In this document: piece by piece, positions 12,096 to 23,830 of the stretch | How positions within the stretch are numbered: position 1 is the stretch's first letter | Layout of the letters: the number at the start of each line of letters is the position of its first letter | Source of the DNA: Chrysoperla carnea | Lineage: Eukaryota > Arthropoda > Insecta > Neuroptera > Chrysopidae | NCBI RefSeq assembly: GCF_905475395.1 | Contig: NC_058338.1 | Coordinates: forward strand, 92,117,435-92,181,434 | Reading direction: 5' to 3' | DNA: 64,000 nt | Position numbers and translations under genes: made by a program | Notes under the pieces: model-generated | What the model was told of the DNA's origin: nothing | Database searches by the model: none | What the model saw: the letters and a program-made list of their open reading frames with translations, nothing else

Positions 12096-12638
12096 ATTAT
12101 GAGGTTTACGAAAAAAGTTATTCTTTATAAAAATCTCTGTTTTGAAAATATTAACATTCAACTACTCATTTTTGACATCGAATGTACAGGGTCTACACAA
12201 ATTGAGAAAAATCGATAGAAATGCGAATGATTGTTTAGAAATGTAAATCATTTTGAACTGATAGGTAATAAAGCAACGATTCAAGAAATCACTCCCGAGA
12301 GATATAGAAGTGTATTTAAACACTTTGTAAAAGAACAATTACATGTATGGAACACGAAGGTGGATACGTTGAAGCAAAAACGAACTGAAGATAACTGTTT
12401 AGGAATGCATTTTTAACGAAGGGGAATGTTTTGACGCCTTCAATTTTAAATTAAATTTTGCAAATCCTACTTAAAAGTCGATCATCAAAATTAAAATGTT
12501 TATTTGCTAATTTGTAACATTTATAACAAAATAATTAATACAGTTATTTTTCATACATTACGTTACAATTATTTTTCAGCTTGTTTTTGCCTCAGCGTAT
12601 CCACCTTCGCGTTGCATACATGTAATTGTTATTTTAAA
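12096..12638. other. Noncoding, with a short inverted repeat
   Basis: The block around 12325-12400 (ACAATTACATGTATGGAACA, GAAGGTGGATACGTTGA) occurs inverted at about 12575-12636, making a roughly 70-bp arm hairpin. The 61-codon open frame here is a by-product of that repeat and matches no family I know. Confidence 0.5.
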
Positions 12639-13198
12639 CAAGTGAAAACAAACAATTGACTGAGTTAATTGTTGAAATACTATGCATAGTCAGTGTTGAT
12701 TTCTTTATCACATTACACATACAAACATGTGACACATACATAACTGATAATCAAGTATAGTACATAATATTATAAAATTTCCGCCTAATTGGCGGCCTCA
12801 CGGGTAAACAATGATGTTTACGAAAAAATGTTTCAAACAAAAGTTGTTTAATTTTTGATAAGAAACATTTTTTACATTTAAACTTTTGTTCTTTCTCTAA
12901 CGGTTTACAAGATGGGTCCTACGGACCCAAGACCCAATTGACCTATGATGCTCATTAACGAACTTGGCCTCACTTTTTACGTCCTGAGTACGCTGTAAAA
13001 ATTTCAGCTCGATATCTTTTTTCGTTTTTGAGTTATCGTGTCCACAGACGGACGGACGGACAACCGGAAATGGACTAATTAGGTGATTTAGTGAACACCT
13101 ACGACAAAATTTTTTTCCTAGCATCTTTATTTTTAAGCGTTACAAACTTGGGACTAAACTTAATATACTATGTATATTTCATATATACATGGTATAAA
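12639..13198 (-). repeat. R1 interspersed repeat copy
   Basis: Reverse-oriented, running from the tail (CAAGTGAAAACAAACAATTG) to the head (ATATATACATGGTATAAAAA). All internal landmarks are present, including the palindrome GGGTCCTACGGACCC and the GGAC microsatellite. Confidence 0.8.
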
Positions 13199-13624
13199 AA
13201 TTGTTTAAATATACTCCTACATATCTCGGTAGTGATTTCTTGAACCCTTTCCCGTATTATCTGTTCAAAATGGTCTGCATTTCTAAACGACCATTATCAT
13301 TCCTGCCAAACTTTATTCGTAAACCTTAAAAAATTTTTTAATATGTTGCCAACTTAAGTAGACACCCTATATACTTTGCAAGTAAAAGTATTGATTTTAT
13401 TGTTCAATTACAATGAGTACACGTCTTCCATACCATTTTATTTTAATATTCAAAACGTATAGCTTCAATAGAAGATTCTGTTGGAATTTTTACAGTTATA
13501 AAATTGTAGTTCTTGCTATTCAAAAAAAATTTTTTTTCATAAACCAAACTATAGAAAATTACAATTCTCTATTATGCCATTTTTATCTATGATTCAGTCA
13601 ATATAGACGAAAAAAAGGCCGAAC

Positions 13625-14357
13625 CTGGAAAAAATTACAATAGTGACTCTGAGGTTATAGATCGTTAGGGGGGCATGTAAATAACTTTAAAAAAAATTAA
13701 GAGAATTTTTCGTTCCGCTGTTTTTGAGAAAATCCAAAAAAATGGGGAAAAAAAATTTGGAATGCGGTTTTCTCGGAATCTATTGGTTTAAGGGAAAAGT
13801 TTTCAAATAAAAAATGTAGAAGACATTGTCAGCTACATTTTATGTCATTGGAGCAACGTCATACGAGTTAAATTACAAAAAGTAGGTGGCGTTAAAGTAT
13901 CAAAAAAAGGGTTTTTCACGATTTTCATTAAGAAAAAATGATGTTTTTGTATAAGTGTAAATGAGAAAGTTGTTTGACTCAAAATTAGCTTCAACTTTTA
14001 TTCAAACAATTTTTATGAAAAACTTACCGTTTCCGAGCTATAGTAAAACAATGTATGTTTAAAATAAACCAAGAAAATAAAAAGGAAATCAAGTACTCCT
14101 TTTCAAAATTTTAAAAAACTTAACTTTCAGAATTTTTAGCAAGCTGTATTTCAAAAACGGTAAGTTTTACAAAAAAATTGTTTAATTAAAAGTTGAAGCT
14201 ATTTTTGAGTCAAACCAAATTTTCCAAATTTTTTTTCCCATTTTTTTGGATTTTCTCAAAAACAGCGGAACGAAAAATTCTCTTAATTTTTTTAAAGTTA
14301 TTTACATGCCCCCCTAACGATCTATAACCTCAGATCCACTATTGTAATTTTTTCCAG
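13625..14357. mobile_element. Foldback/MITE-like element, about 730 bp
   Basis: Arms of about 140 bp, nearly identical: left CTGGAAAAAATTACAATAGT, right ACTATTGTAATTTTTTCCAG. Matching inner blocks are GATCGTTAGGGGGGCATG, CGTTCCGCTGTTTTTGAGAA and their complements. The interior also contains weaker self-complementary sequence around the TTTTACTATAGC / AAAACGGTAAG segments. No coding frame, so it is non-autonomous. Confidence 0.8.
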
Positions 14358-14509
14358 TCAAAATGCCAGATTTACTGTACCACTAGGGTGTTAAATATTT
14401 TGCACTAGCGGTTATTTTGCTAAACGACAGTAGGTATAGATGAGATTTTCTTTTCAGTGACAGAAATATGATCTTATATTCCATAATTACTGTTCAATTT
14501 TTACACCGT

Positions 14510-15170
14510 AGAAATTTCCGGTTTCCGATTGAGCTGAAATCTTGCATTCCCAGTGTCTTGGATATACGCTTAAGCTAGATAGCTAAATTTAATCGAGGAA
14601 AATTCTTCAAACGAAAAATATTAGTTTCAAAGGCGCACATCTTATGTTGGCATCGAATTCGATCTTTGAGGTTAAATTTAAACCTCACTCGTATTCATAA
14701 CTGGCAAACATCAGACGAACGCTTTAAATTAGAAAGTTGTTCTTTATAAATAAGCAAACATTTTGTATTTGAACATTTTTTTGTAGACCGAATAGTTTAA
14801 AACAGTAATTGATAGCAAAAATCTAGCTTTTTGTGCGATTTGTTCATTCAATTTAAACAAAAATGGATCTTGTAGAAAAACGCACCACTTTTATTGGATT
14901 TATTTGAACATTTTTTTTGAAGAGTGCCTAGACTTCGCAGGAAAATTATACAAAATAACAACATGGATACGAAAAAACATCTTAAATCTTTTTTTGCCTA
15001 AACTGTACGGTTTGCGGAAAAATGATACGAACAAAAAAGTTACATTTTTAATCAATAACAACTTTCTAATTTAAAGTGTTCATCTATCGATTACCAGTTA
15101 TGGAGTAGAGTAAGCTTGAAAATCTAAGTCACGTTTAATGTCTGCGTAAGATGTGCGCCTACACACCCAA
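14510..15170 (-). mobile_element. Foldback family R4, copy 1
   Basis: Arms such as CTTTAAATTAGAAAGTTGTT (left) recur inverted at the right (AACAACTTTCTAATTTAAAG). Relatives at 34840-35345 and 48130-48720 share AATTCGATGC(T/C)G, TTACCAGTTATG or GTCAGTTATGAATCAG, and AAACCGTACAGTTTAGGCA. Open frames inside these copies are artefacts of the repeat. Confidence 0.65.
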
Positions 15171-15826
15171 AAATTTTTTGCTTTAAGCTTTTTTATCGAC
15201 AAAGCTTATTTTTGAAGTTGAGCATATATCTACTTATCCTGTATACAGTTTATAAGTATTATATTTCCAGTTTCTCTTACTTAGATTCCAATACATAGAT
15301 TCCAATGGTTTTTTTCCAGTGTTATATTTTATTTATAAATTATAATTAATTATTCCAAACAATCCCAGTTTTCGAAATAGTCCTGGTCTTATTGAGTCCC
15401 GTTTATCGAGATTACTGTATATCATATTTTCAGGATTTGCTGCCCCACATTGTAGTCGGTACGGGTGGCTATTAATAGGGTATTCGACTATTTTTGAAAA
15501 AGTACCTCATAATGTTGATTTTGCTAATAAAAAGCCACCAAAAATTTATTTCGGAAAAATACACAAGCTTTCTTGCCAAAAACTTAAATTAGGTAAATTT
15601 TAAACCTTTTTTAACTGTCAAAAACGCTGGCATCTAATTTTGTGACGTAATATCGGTATCACTATACGAAATAACACAAATAAGTTTGACAGATATATTC
15701 AAAGACATCTGATTATAATAAATATAAATACTTATTATCTATGGATATATTATACGCAGCTGTCTAGAGTGAACTAACTGAAAGTCTATCACGTGGTATA
15801 CAGTTTAATAATTACGATTTTTATAC
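15171..15826. other. Noncoding, no gene seen
   Basis: Contains a segment (TAGGGTATTCGACTATTTTT) that looks repeat-derived. No exon or RNA gene recognised. Confidence 0.45.
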
Positions 15827-16460
15827 CATGTATATATGAAATATACATAGTATATTAAGTTTCGTCCCAAGTTTGTAACGCTTAAAAATATTGATGCCAC
15901 GAACAAAATTTTGGTATAGGTGTTCATAGAATCACCTAATTAATCCATTTCCGGTTGTCCGTCCGTCCGTCTGTGGACACGATAACTCAAAAACGAAAAA
16001 AGATATCGATTTGAAATTTTTACAGCGTACTCAGGATGTAAAAAGTCAGGTCAAGTTCGTTAATGAGCATCATAGGTCAATTGGGTCTTGGGTCCGTAGG
16101 ACCCATCTTGTAAACCGTTAGAGATAGAACAAAAGTTTAAATGTAAAAAATGTTCCTTACAAAAAAATAAAAAACTTTTGTTTGAAACATTTTTTTGTAA
16201 ACATCGCTGTTTACCCACGAGGGCGTTAATTAGGTGCAAATTTTATAGTATGTATTAATATAGGAATATCAAAGTGAATATCTTTTGTTATTTACTTGAC
16301 GTCAAAAAAAAACAATTGCGCATCAACACTTGCGCATTATATGAGAATATCAGTTAAATATGTCAGATATGTATGTATGTGAAATGTGACAGAGTTATCA
16401 ACACTGCCTATACATGGTATTTCAACAATTAACTCAGTCAATTGTTTGTTTTCACTTGTT
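15827..16460 (+). repeat. R1 interspersed repeat copy, good reference
   Basis: Starts TTATACCATGTATATATGAA and ends CAATTGTTTGTTTTCACTTG. The head is a hairpin (ATACCATGTATAT / ATATACATAGTAT). The internal order is: GTAACGCTTAAAAATATTGA, AAAATTTTGGTATAGGTGTT, GTCC repeats, CGATAACTCAAAAACG, GGGTCCGTAGGACCC, GTTAGAGATAGAACAAAAG, CATCGCTGTTTACCC. Confidence 0.8.
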
Positions 16461-17232
16461 AATTTTAATATTATAAAACAAAAATGTGCTTTTATGACTC
16501 GAAATCAGAATATTTAAATATATTTTTACATAAATTTTAACTTTTTTCAAATTTCATAATGTATTTTTGACAAACGATAATACCCTATTCTTTAAATTCT
16601 GTCGGGTTTTTTAATTTTTCCACTTATTTATTATTTTTAACTCTCATATTTTTTCTTTATTTCATCTTATGAATGAACAGGTAATGAATAATTCTGGGAT
16701 CAAAACTAAATACTAAAGTTTTTATTTTATTTTTGCACGATTGACAATAATATAAATTATTCTTTAATTTTTTTATTTCTTGTAGATAATATAAAATGTA
16801 TGAAATATATGAACAACAAAATAGACCTTGAACAATTCAATTTTTTAAATGTGAACAAATAGTAATAATTTATTAGGTGTAGGTTTTTTTTTATTTTATT
16901 TAAACATATAAATGAAATTATAGTTTCTAGTTATTTTAATCAATATTATTAAATATTAGTCGGATGAATAATATTAAATTTTTATAATTTATTTTGAATA
17001 TGAATCACACTGATTGACTAAATTTTAAATAAATATACATAAAACTTATTATTAATTTTCACCAAGAGTATTTCGAAATAAAAAAATTCCCTTTTTCGTT
17101 AAAATTAATCGTTTTCAACTTGTAGCCATTTAGACATCGACGTCACTGGTCGATAGCAAAGAGGGGGCAAGTTGCTTTATGGAGAATGAGAAATGTATGA
17201 ATTGTGGGTTCATTTAAGTAAAAATATAGGAG
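16461..17232. other. AT-rich noncoding DNA
   Basis: No gene, repeat family or element border recognised in this block. Confidence 0.5.
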
Positions 17233-17785
17233 AAACAAGTGAAAACAAACAATTGACTGAGTTAATTGTTGAAATACCATGTATAGTCAGTGTTGATTTC
17301 TTTATCACATTACACATACAAACATATGACACATACATAACTGATAATCAAGTATAGTACATATTATAAAATTTCCGCCTAATTGGCGCCCTCACGGGTA
17401 AACAGTGATGTTTACGAAAAAATGTTTCAAACAAAAGTTGTTTAATTTTGATAAGGAACATTTTTTACATTTAAACTTTTGTTCTATCTCTAACGGTTTA
17501 CAAGATGGGTCCTACGGACCCAAGACCCAATTGACCTATGATGCTCATTTACGAACTTGACCTCACTTTTTACGTCTTGAGTACGCTGTAAAAATGTCAG
17601 CTCGATATCTTTTTTCGTTTTTGAGTTATCGTGTCCACAGACGGACAACAGGAAATGGACTAATTAGGTGATTTTATGAACACCTATGACAAAATTTTTT
17701 TCCTAGCATCATTATTTTTAAGCGTTACAAACTTGGGACTAAACTTAATATACTATGTATATTTCATATATACATAGTATAAAAA
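17233..17785 (-). repeat. R1 interspersed repeat copy
   Basis: Reverse-oriented copy, very similar to the one at 12639-13198. Both share a shortened tail region (CATACATAACTGATAATCAA), so these two probably belong to one subfamily. Confidence 0.8.
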
Positions 17786-18019
17786 CGTAAAAATTTATTT
17801 TTATTTTAAAATTTAGAAATATTTTACCATTGATTTATCTGAAAACAGGAGTGGATCTAGAGTTAAATTTTGTGGGCAGACACTGGAATCCCGATTTATA
17901 GTGGTGAGAATCATGGACTTTTTTTGTGTTTTCATGTGGGAGCTCTTACTCAAAAATCTCTTTTTTGACTATTCCTTTTTTCCCCTTTCATCGTATGGGC
18001 GTCCTTTTCCTAAAAATGA

Positions 18020-19070
18020 TTTTATTAAGCCCCGAACTAAAAAAAAGGGTGTTATAAGTTTGACCGCTATATGTGTGCGTGTTTGACTGTGTGTCTCTCT
18101 GTCTGTCTATCTGGGGCATCGTAGTGCCTAGACGGATGAACCGATTTTGATTTTTTTGGTTTTGCTTTAAAGGTAATTTAATTTAGAGTGTTCTTAGCTA
18201 AGTTTCAAGTGCGAATTTTTCAGAAGAATTTTACTTTTTTCAAAGCATGTAAGCGCTTTGAACCATTTTTGTGAATCTCTCTAAGGAGATTATGCATATA
18301 GACTATGCATTTAGATCGAATTCTATATAGGATGCTCGTGAATCGATAGACATAGCTTAAAAGCGTACCTACTCTTGTCTAATCTTCCCAATGATGGGTT
18401 CCGTCTGTTAAAATTCCCATGTAAAATACTGGAATTTCTTTCTTTTCAGATTTTATTTAACGCAGTCGGGTTTTTGTTTATTTAAATGTTGTTCCTATAT
18501 ATAACAGGCTTCCTTGGGCAACTATATTCTTAAAATATTTCATCACCTATCATTTTAAATTTAACTTTTTTCAGTTCTCTAGAACCACTTTAATATTTCT
18601 AGTGAATAAATAATTATTTTACACATGGCAATTTTTTGGAAAAATCTAATTTAGCAAATTTATTGCGTTTTGAAATTCAGTGGAACTTATATATGGCTTT
18701 TGTATCTTATTCGAACAGGTTCTTCTCAAAATTCATATCTTATATATTTAAACGAGCAATTCTTGTATATATATATATATATATCAACGATCTTGGAAAT
18801 GGCTCCAACGATTTTCATGAAAATGAGTATGTAGGGGTTTTTTGGGGCGATAAGTCGATCTAGCTAGGTTTCATTTATCAGAAATGTTGTTTTATCCGTC
18901 TTTTCATGAAAAATTCATCAGACATCTATTGGTGTATAACGTAGTTAATGAAATACAATGCAAATTATAACATAACAAAAAGGAGGCGTTTGAGTAGTCT
19001 AAAGTGAAAAATATGACTCTTGCTGACATCTATTGGCGAATAACCGAGCGAAGCTCGGTCATCCAGATAT
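18020..19070. repeat. R6 interspersed repeat (unclassified)
   Basis: Begins near GCCCCGAACTAAAAAAAAGG, followed by a GTCT-rich microsatellite, GGCATCGTAGTGCCTAGACG and GATGAACCGATTTTGATTTT. Pieces recur at 25140-25420 and, inverted, at 52790-53095. Its right part (GATCTAGCTAGGTTTCATTT, GACATCTATTGGCGAATA) recurs at 37.47-37.61 kb. The right end carries the inverted motif CCGAGCGAAGCTCGG. No transposase or reverse transcriptase was recognised. Confidence 0.6.
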
Positions 19071-19634
19071 TTATTCATTAAAATATATAAAATTTAAAAT
19101 AAATAAAAAAAAGTAATTAAATGATATACAATGAAGATCGATAATTAAATTTGACATTCAAAGACGGAATATTTAATGAATTTTTATAAAAATTTTAATA
19201 TATCTAAATTTATATGTTAATCAATCAACTATGTAGGTATTTATTTATACTTTAAGTAGTATTAGCTAGAATAGTAGTGCGTGCTATTATTCTAAATAAA
19301 AAATGATAAATTCAAATCTTATTCAAAATTACATCGATACTCAATCAATCAATCAATCAAAGAACAGAAGAAATTATTTATCTACATTGAATATAATTGC
19401 TTTACAAAATAAGTTGGTTTAACCAATTTTGTAAGATAGTCATCCAAATAAAATAAATATTGAATAATAAATACGCCGACTGCTTACACCAGTCGAATTA
19501 GTTCAAAAGAAGAGCTGGCAGAGGAAAAATTCCTAACAGTAATTTTCCTTTGGAAATCGTTGGAGTGGAGGCTCACTGGCAGTCTAGATTTCGGTTTTCG
19601 GGATTCCAACCCTGTTGGGAGGACGCATCATCTT
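19071..19634. other. AT-rich noncoding DNA
   Basis: No gene identified. A less AT-rich stretch at 19480-19640 was examined as a possible SINE or tRNA-derived sequence and not accepted. Confidence 0.5.
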
Positions 19635-20285
19635 GAATTCGAGTTGAATTTTTGTTTATTGAGTAACTCATTTATTTTCAATTCTACACGAAAATAGGTC
19701 ATTGCCAAAGTTGTTTAAAATTATTAATTTTCTACAATTTTGGTCCTTTTTCTACAGTTTTTTCCAAGAATCGATATTTCTCGATTTAGATCCGAAAAGT
19801 GGAGGTTAATTTTTGTTTATTGAATAACTCGTTTATTTTAAATTTCACGTCAAAAATGATTATTACTGAAGTTTTCACGAATTAAATTTCCTACAATTTT
19901 GGTTCTCATCAATTTTTTCTTAGGATCAATATTTATCGATTTAAATCCTTAAGAGAGGTGGTCGTGAATTTTTGTTTGTTTCATAACTCGTTTATTTGTA
20001 ATTTTACGCGAAAAATGGTTTTTATTAAAGTTGTTAGGACTTAAATTTCCTACAATTTTTATCCTTACCAATTTTTTCTTAGAATCGATATTTTTCGATT
20101 TAGATTCGAAAAGAGGCAGAGGTGAATTTTGTTTATTGAAGAATTCGTTTAGTTTCAATTTTACACGAAAAACAGTAATTACCAGAGTTTTTGAAATCAA
20201 ATTTCTTACAATTTTGGTATTTATCAATTTTTTACTAAGTTCGAAATTTTTCGATTTAGACCCTAAAAGAAGTGGTATTTTTAAC
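19635..20285. repeat. Tandem array, about 157-bp period, four units
   Basis: The landmark AATTTTTGTTTATTGA(G/A)TAACTC(A/G)TTTATTT recurs near 19662, 19825, 19981 and 20137, each followed by CA/CG-type variants of TTTTACACGAAAAA, TTTCCTACAATTTTGGT and AATTTTTTCTTAG(A/G)ATCGATATTT. Units differ by many substitutions, so the array is old. Open frames crossing it are fortuitous. Confidence 0.8.
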
Positions 20286-20369
20286 TTTATTTTGAACTTA
20301 ACTAATTAATATATCGATTATAGCGACCAATCTTCATTGGAATTAGTCAGCAATAAAGACAAATAAGCG

Positions 20370-20915
20370 GGGAGGTCGTGAAAAGTGCACTTACACGCAT
20401 TTCGAAATTTCGCATATGAATCAATGCTCTTTAACGATAGAGGTACAATACGGACTAGATGTGCCAGTGTTTATCCCGGCAGAAATATTTTGTATAAATT
20501 TTTATATTTTTAATAATTACAAGTATTTGGCACTTTCATGGAAATTAATTTGTAAAGGACCATTTTATTGAAAATTTTATCTATTTTCAGGAAAATTTGA
20601 AATGACAGCTCTTATCGTGGCAGAAGGTCTGTCACACCGATTTTTAATATATAAAGTCAATAAAATTTTACCCTTATCGCGGAATTACTCTTTTTTAAAT
20701 TTGTGCGTTTTGAATTCAACTTTCGAAATATATCGGTGTGACAGCTCAAAACTAGACCAAAATATCTGTCACACCAGTAAAAAATAATAATAAGTATTTC
20801 TGCCAGGATAAACCCTGGCACACCTAGTCCATATTGCACCTACCATTAAATTTTATTGACTCATATGCGAAATTTCGAAATCCGTGTAAGTGCTTTTTTA
20901 CTGTCACGGGCTCCA
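20370..20915. mobile_element. TIR element, family R5 copy 1
   Basis: Inverted ends: CGCATTTCGAAATTTCGCAT on the left and ATGCGAAATTTCGAAATCCG on the right. Inner arm blocks are CTAGATGTGCCAGTGTTTAT / ATAAACCCTGGCACACCTAG and CTGTCACACCG / CGGTGTGACAG. The interior includes ACCCTTATCGCGGAATTAC. A sister copy lies at 29406-29955, and both are followed by CTGTCACGGGCTCCAGGGTT, which may be part of the right end. Confidence 0.8.
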
Positions 20916-21572
20916 GGGTTTAAACACATATGCACATATTTTCACTTCCATATTTAAAAAAAAAAATCAGATTTTCTTTTATAACGACTAAAATTGTTGA
21001 ATCTTTCAATATCGTTATAACTGATTGTAACTACAAGTACAAATACCTATTAATTCCCTGCAAAAACTAAAAATTAGTAAGAAAATTAGTTTAAAAATTA
21101 AATAAATTTCGATAATTTTAAAACCGTTTTTTTTTTCTTCATTTCGAAATATAAATATAAATTTATTAGAACTTTTAATTTAATAAAAAAAATAAATAAT
21201 TTTTTTTATACCTAATAATTAAATTTATTAACTCGCATTTACATGGATTTTAGTTAATATATCTACAACAGTAGAATATAAAGTAATTAAATATAACTAA
21301 ATTATTTCAATATTTAATTATTATTTTTAAAGTAATTACCGTAATATTTATTAACAACAAAATCATAATTAATGCAATATTTATTAATAAAAATAAATAT
21401 TAATTATTGAAAATATTAAATAATTTAAATAAATAAAAAATTATAATTATTTTATTTAATTATAACTATATATTCATATATATGATTGAACTCAAAATAT
21501 TATAAGATTTAACCTCTTAAATATTTATTAAACTGGTATTAAAATTTGCGTCTTTGCTAATCGAATTTAATT
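20916..21572. other. AT-rich noncoding DNA
   Basis: Very low complexity; no gene or element border seen. Confidence 0.5.
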
Positions 21573-22930
21573 ATTTTGTTAAAAATTTAAATGATTACTT
21601 CATTAGCATAATAAAATTATTAAATTTTTTTTCAGAAATAACCTGTCAAGCATTCAGAAGTAAAAATGCAGAGAATCGATATGAATTTTTTACAATAATT
21701 GACATACAAGACAAGACATACATTTAATTGATTAAAAAAAATTTTTTTTATCATTTTCATTTCTTTACGATTCTGGCTTAGGAGAAATTAACTACGAAAG
21801 TCATCAAAAAAAGTTTTTCATTTTTATACACAGTTCTTAATTTTAGTATGATTTTAAAACTTCATATTGATAAAAGTTTTTTATGTAAATGGTAAAATAT
21901 TTTTAAAAACAATTATTGACTAAAAAACCAACATTAGTTACGACTTCTTCATATACCATCATGTAAAATGGGCTGTTTTAATAATTAATTTATTTTAAAC
22001 AGTACAGAGAGTCGACTTCCAATTTATACAGAAGGTGTATTAAATACTTATTGACACACAAAATTTTAGTTAACACTTTAGTTCATAATCCAAATTTGTT
22101 AATTTTGTTAAAAATTTAAGGAGGCTCGACCGAATCTTATGTAAAAAATAATTTTCAACATTGAGCTTCGAAATTCAGTGTAGGTACCTATAAATAAATA
22201 CGTAATTCATATAATCCTAAAATTTGAAAACGATTCACCGTATAGTTTCTTAGATATACACTGAATTTCGAAGTTCAAAGTTGAAAATTATTTTTTTTAC
22301 ATAAGATTCGGTCGAATCTCCTTAAATGACATTATAATAATAAAATTATTAAATTTTTGTTTAAAAAATAACCAGTCGAGCAGTCAGAACCAAAAATACA
22401 GAGAATCAATATGAATTTTTCACAAAAGACATACAAGGGTGATTAATTAATAAATACATTTTTTAATTTTTATCATTTTCATTTCAGCTCTTTAAGGTAT
22501 TTCGATACTGTAAATTGAAAATGATATCATTATTTATCAATTAATCATCTTTTTATACGTATTTTATTAAAAAGTCATATCGATTCTCTGAACAGTTTAG
22601 GAGAAATTAACTATCAGTGTCTTTACCAAGAAAAGTTTTCCATTTTTATACACAGCTCTTAATTTTGGTATGAAGCTTAAAAGTTGAGGAATATTGATAA
22701 AAGTTTTTTTTTTTATGTAAATGGTAAAACATTTTTAAATAAGCAGCCATTGACCAAGAAAACCAACATTTATTACGACTTCTTCATATACCATCCTATA
22801 AAAAACTGTTTTTAATAATTACTTTATCGTAAACCGTGCAGAGAATCGACTTGTTTATACAGAAGGCGTATTAAATACTCATTAACTACTCATTTTGTTA
22901 TCGAACCACTTTAGTTCATACGCCATGTTA
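21573..22930. repeat. Tandem segmental duplication of about 530-600 bp
   Basis: Unit 1 (21573-22100) and unit 2 (about 22101-22930) share TTTTGTTAAAAATTTAA, ATAATAAAATTATTAAATTT, AGAGAATC(G/A)ATATGAATTTTT, GACTTCTTCATATACCATC and TACAGAAGG(T/C)GTATTAAATAC in the same order. Unit 2 also contains a 202-bp insertion (22120-22321) that unit 1 lacks. Confidence 0.8.
22120..22321. mobile_element. 202-bp TIR element with TTAA target duplication
   Basis: Flanked by TTAA on both sides. Long TIRs: GGAGGCTCGACCGAATCTTA on the left and TAAGATTCGGTCGAATCTCC on the right, extending to TTCGAAATTCAGTGTA. The paralogous empty site in unit 1 (AAAAATTTAAATGA at about 21581-21594) has a single TTAA, confirming the duplication. 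TTAA is the piggyBac target, but the TIR does not start with the usual CCC, so the superfamily is left open. Confidence 0.85.
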
Positions 22931-23160
22931 AAGTTAACATTATTAACATATGAATACAAAATTTAATTTATAAATATTAAATATTATTAATTAATTTTAC
23001 AGAGAAATCATTCTCACGCATAAAATGTTTCATCATGCATAAAATTATTATTTATTTTATGCAGAAATAATCATTGAAATTCATTAATTATACATTATTT
23101 GTAACAAGACTAAGGTGTTAATAATAACTGTGGGTAAAAATAAGTAAATAAAATGGAGTG

Positions 23161-23830
23161 CTTTATTTAAAGGTAAATTAGCTGAAAAGAAACTTAGGTC
23201 ACGATGGATTCAACATTTAAGGTAGGCATGTGCGAGTTATTTTAAGTCAAAATCACCATTGTTATAACTTTATTGAGTGCCATAAACTTTATTGTGTGTC
23301 TCTTTATGCAAGTCCGCATTGCTCATAGAAGAGGAAGCGAGATGGGTATACGACTCTTCTACCTATCTCAGTTTCTCTTATAGTAATGAGATAGGTAGAA
23401 AAAAAATGTTGCCTTCCTGTCTTACTCGTATTATTGGTTGACACTGGTTAGGTTGTCGCTGTGTTGCTCGTTATTAAGTTAGGGACTTCTATAAGTCACA
23501 TTTGCCCATGCCTGCTTTAAGGGCTATAGTAAAAATTTTGAATAGTTTTCTAGAGTGAGTAAATTATTGTATTAACAGTGGAGTAAATCTGCCAGATTTT
23601 GATTATCAATTCGGAAAATTTTGGGAGAAGGCTATTTTTTTTTAATAGGTTTCTTTCTTTGTTAAAAACAGAGAAAAGGAATTTTCTGGTTCCGGAACGA
23701 TCCGCACGACCTTCTTTAAATTTAATAATATTGGATGAACGTTAGCTGTAAAGAAGTTTAAGTCGTGATGGATTCATTCTTAAGGGCTTTAGTAAAAAAA
23801 TTTCAATAGTTTCCTAGAGTGGTTAAAATA
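23161..23830. repeat. Local duplication; left copy carries a TTAA element
   Basis: The left copy (about 23172-23590, interrupted) and right copy (about 23740-23830) share TTAGCTG(A/T)AAAGAA, (C/T)ACGATGGATTC or GTGATGGATTCA, AAGGGCT(A/T)TAGTAAAAA and TTTCCTAGAGTG-type blocks. Confidence 0.7.
23221..23516. mobile_element. About 296-bp element with TTAA target duplication
   Basis: The sequence between TTAA (23217-23220) and TTAA (23517-23520) begins GGTAGGCATGTGCGAG and ends CATTTGCCCATGCCTGCT; the ends are imperfect inverted repeats around AGGCATG. The paralogous sequence at about 23772-23800 (GATTCATTCTTAAGGGCTTT) is the empty site with one TTAA. It has no coding capacity and is more GC-rich than its surroundings, with an internal ACCTATCTCA / TGAGATAGGT hairpin. 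Confidence 0.75.

Noticed and set aside
12231-12416. 61-codon open frame reading MFRNVNHFELIGNK...
   Set aside because: Half of it is the arm of a local inverted repeat (12.33-12.63 kb), and no protein family is recognised.
19480-19640. Possible tRNA-derived SINE (GGCTCACTGG then TTTTCGGGATTCC)
   Set aside because: The A-box and B-box likenesses are too weak and misspaced, there is no cloverleaf, and no second copy was noticed.
19949-20309. Overlapping 92-codon frames on both strands
   Set aside because: They lie inside the 157-bp tandem array; openness is due to repeated AT-rich monomers.
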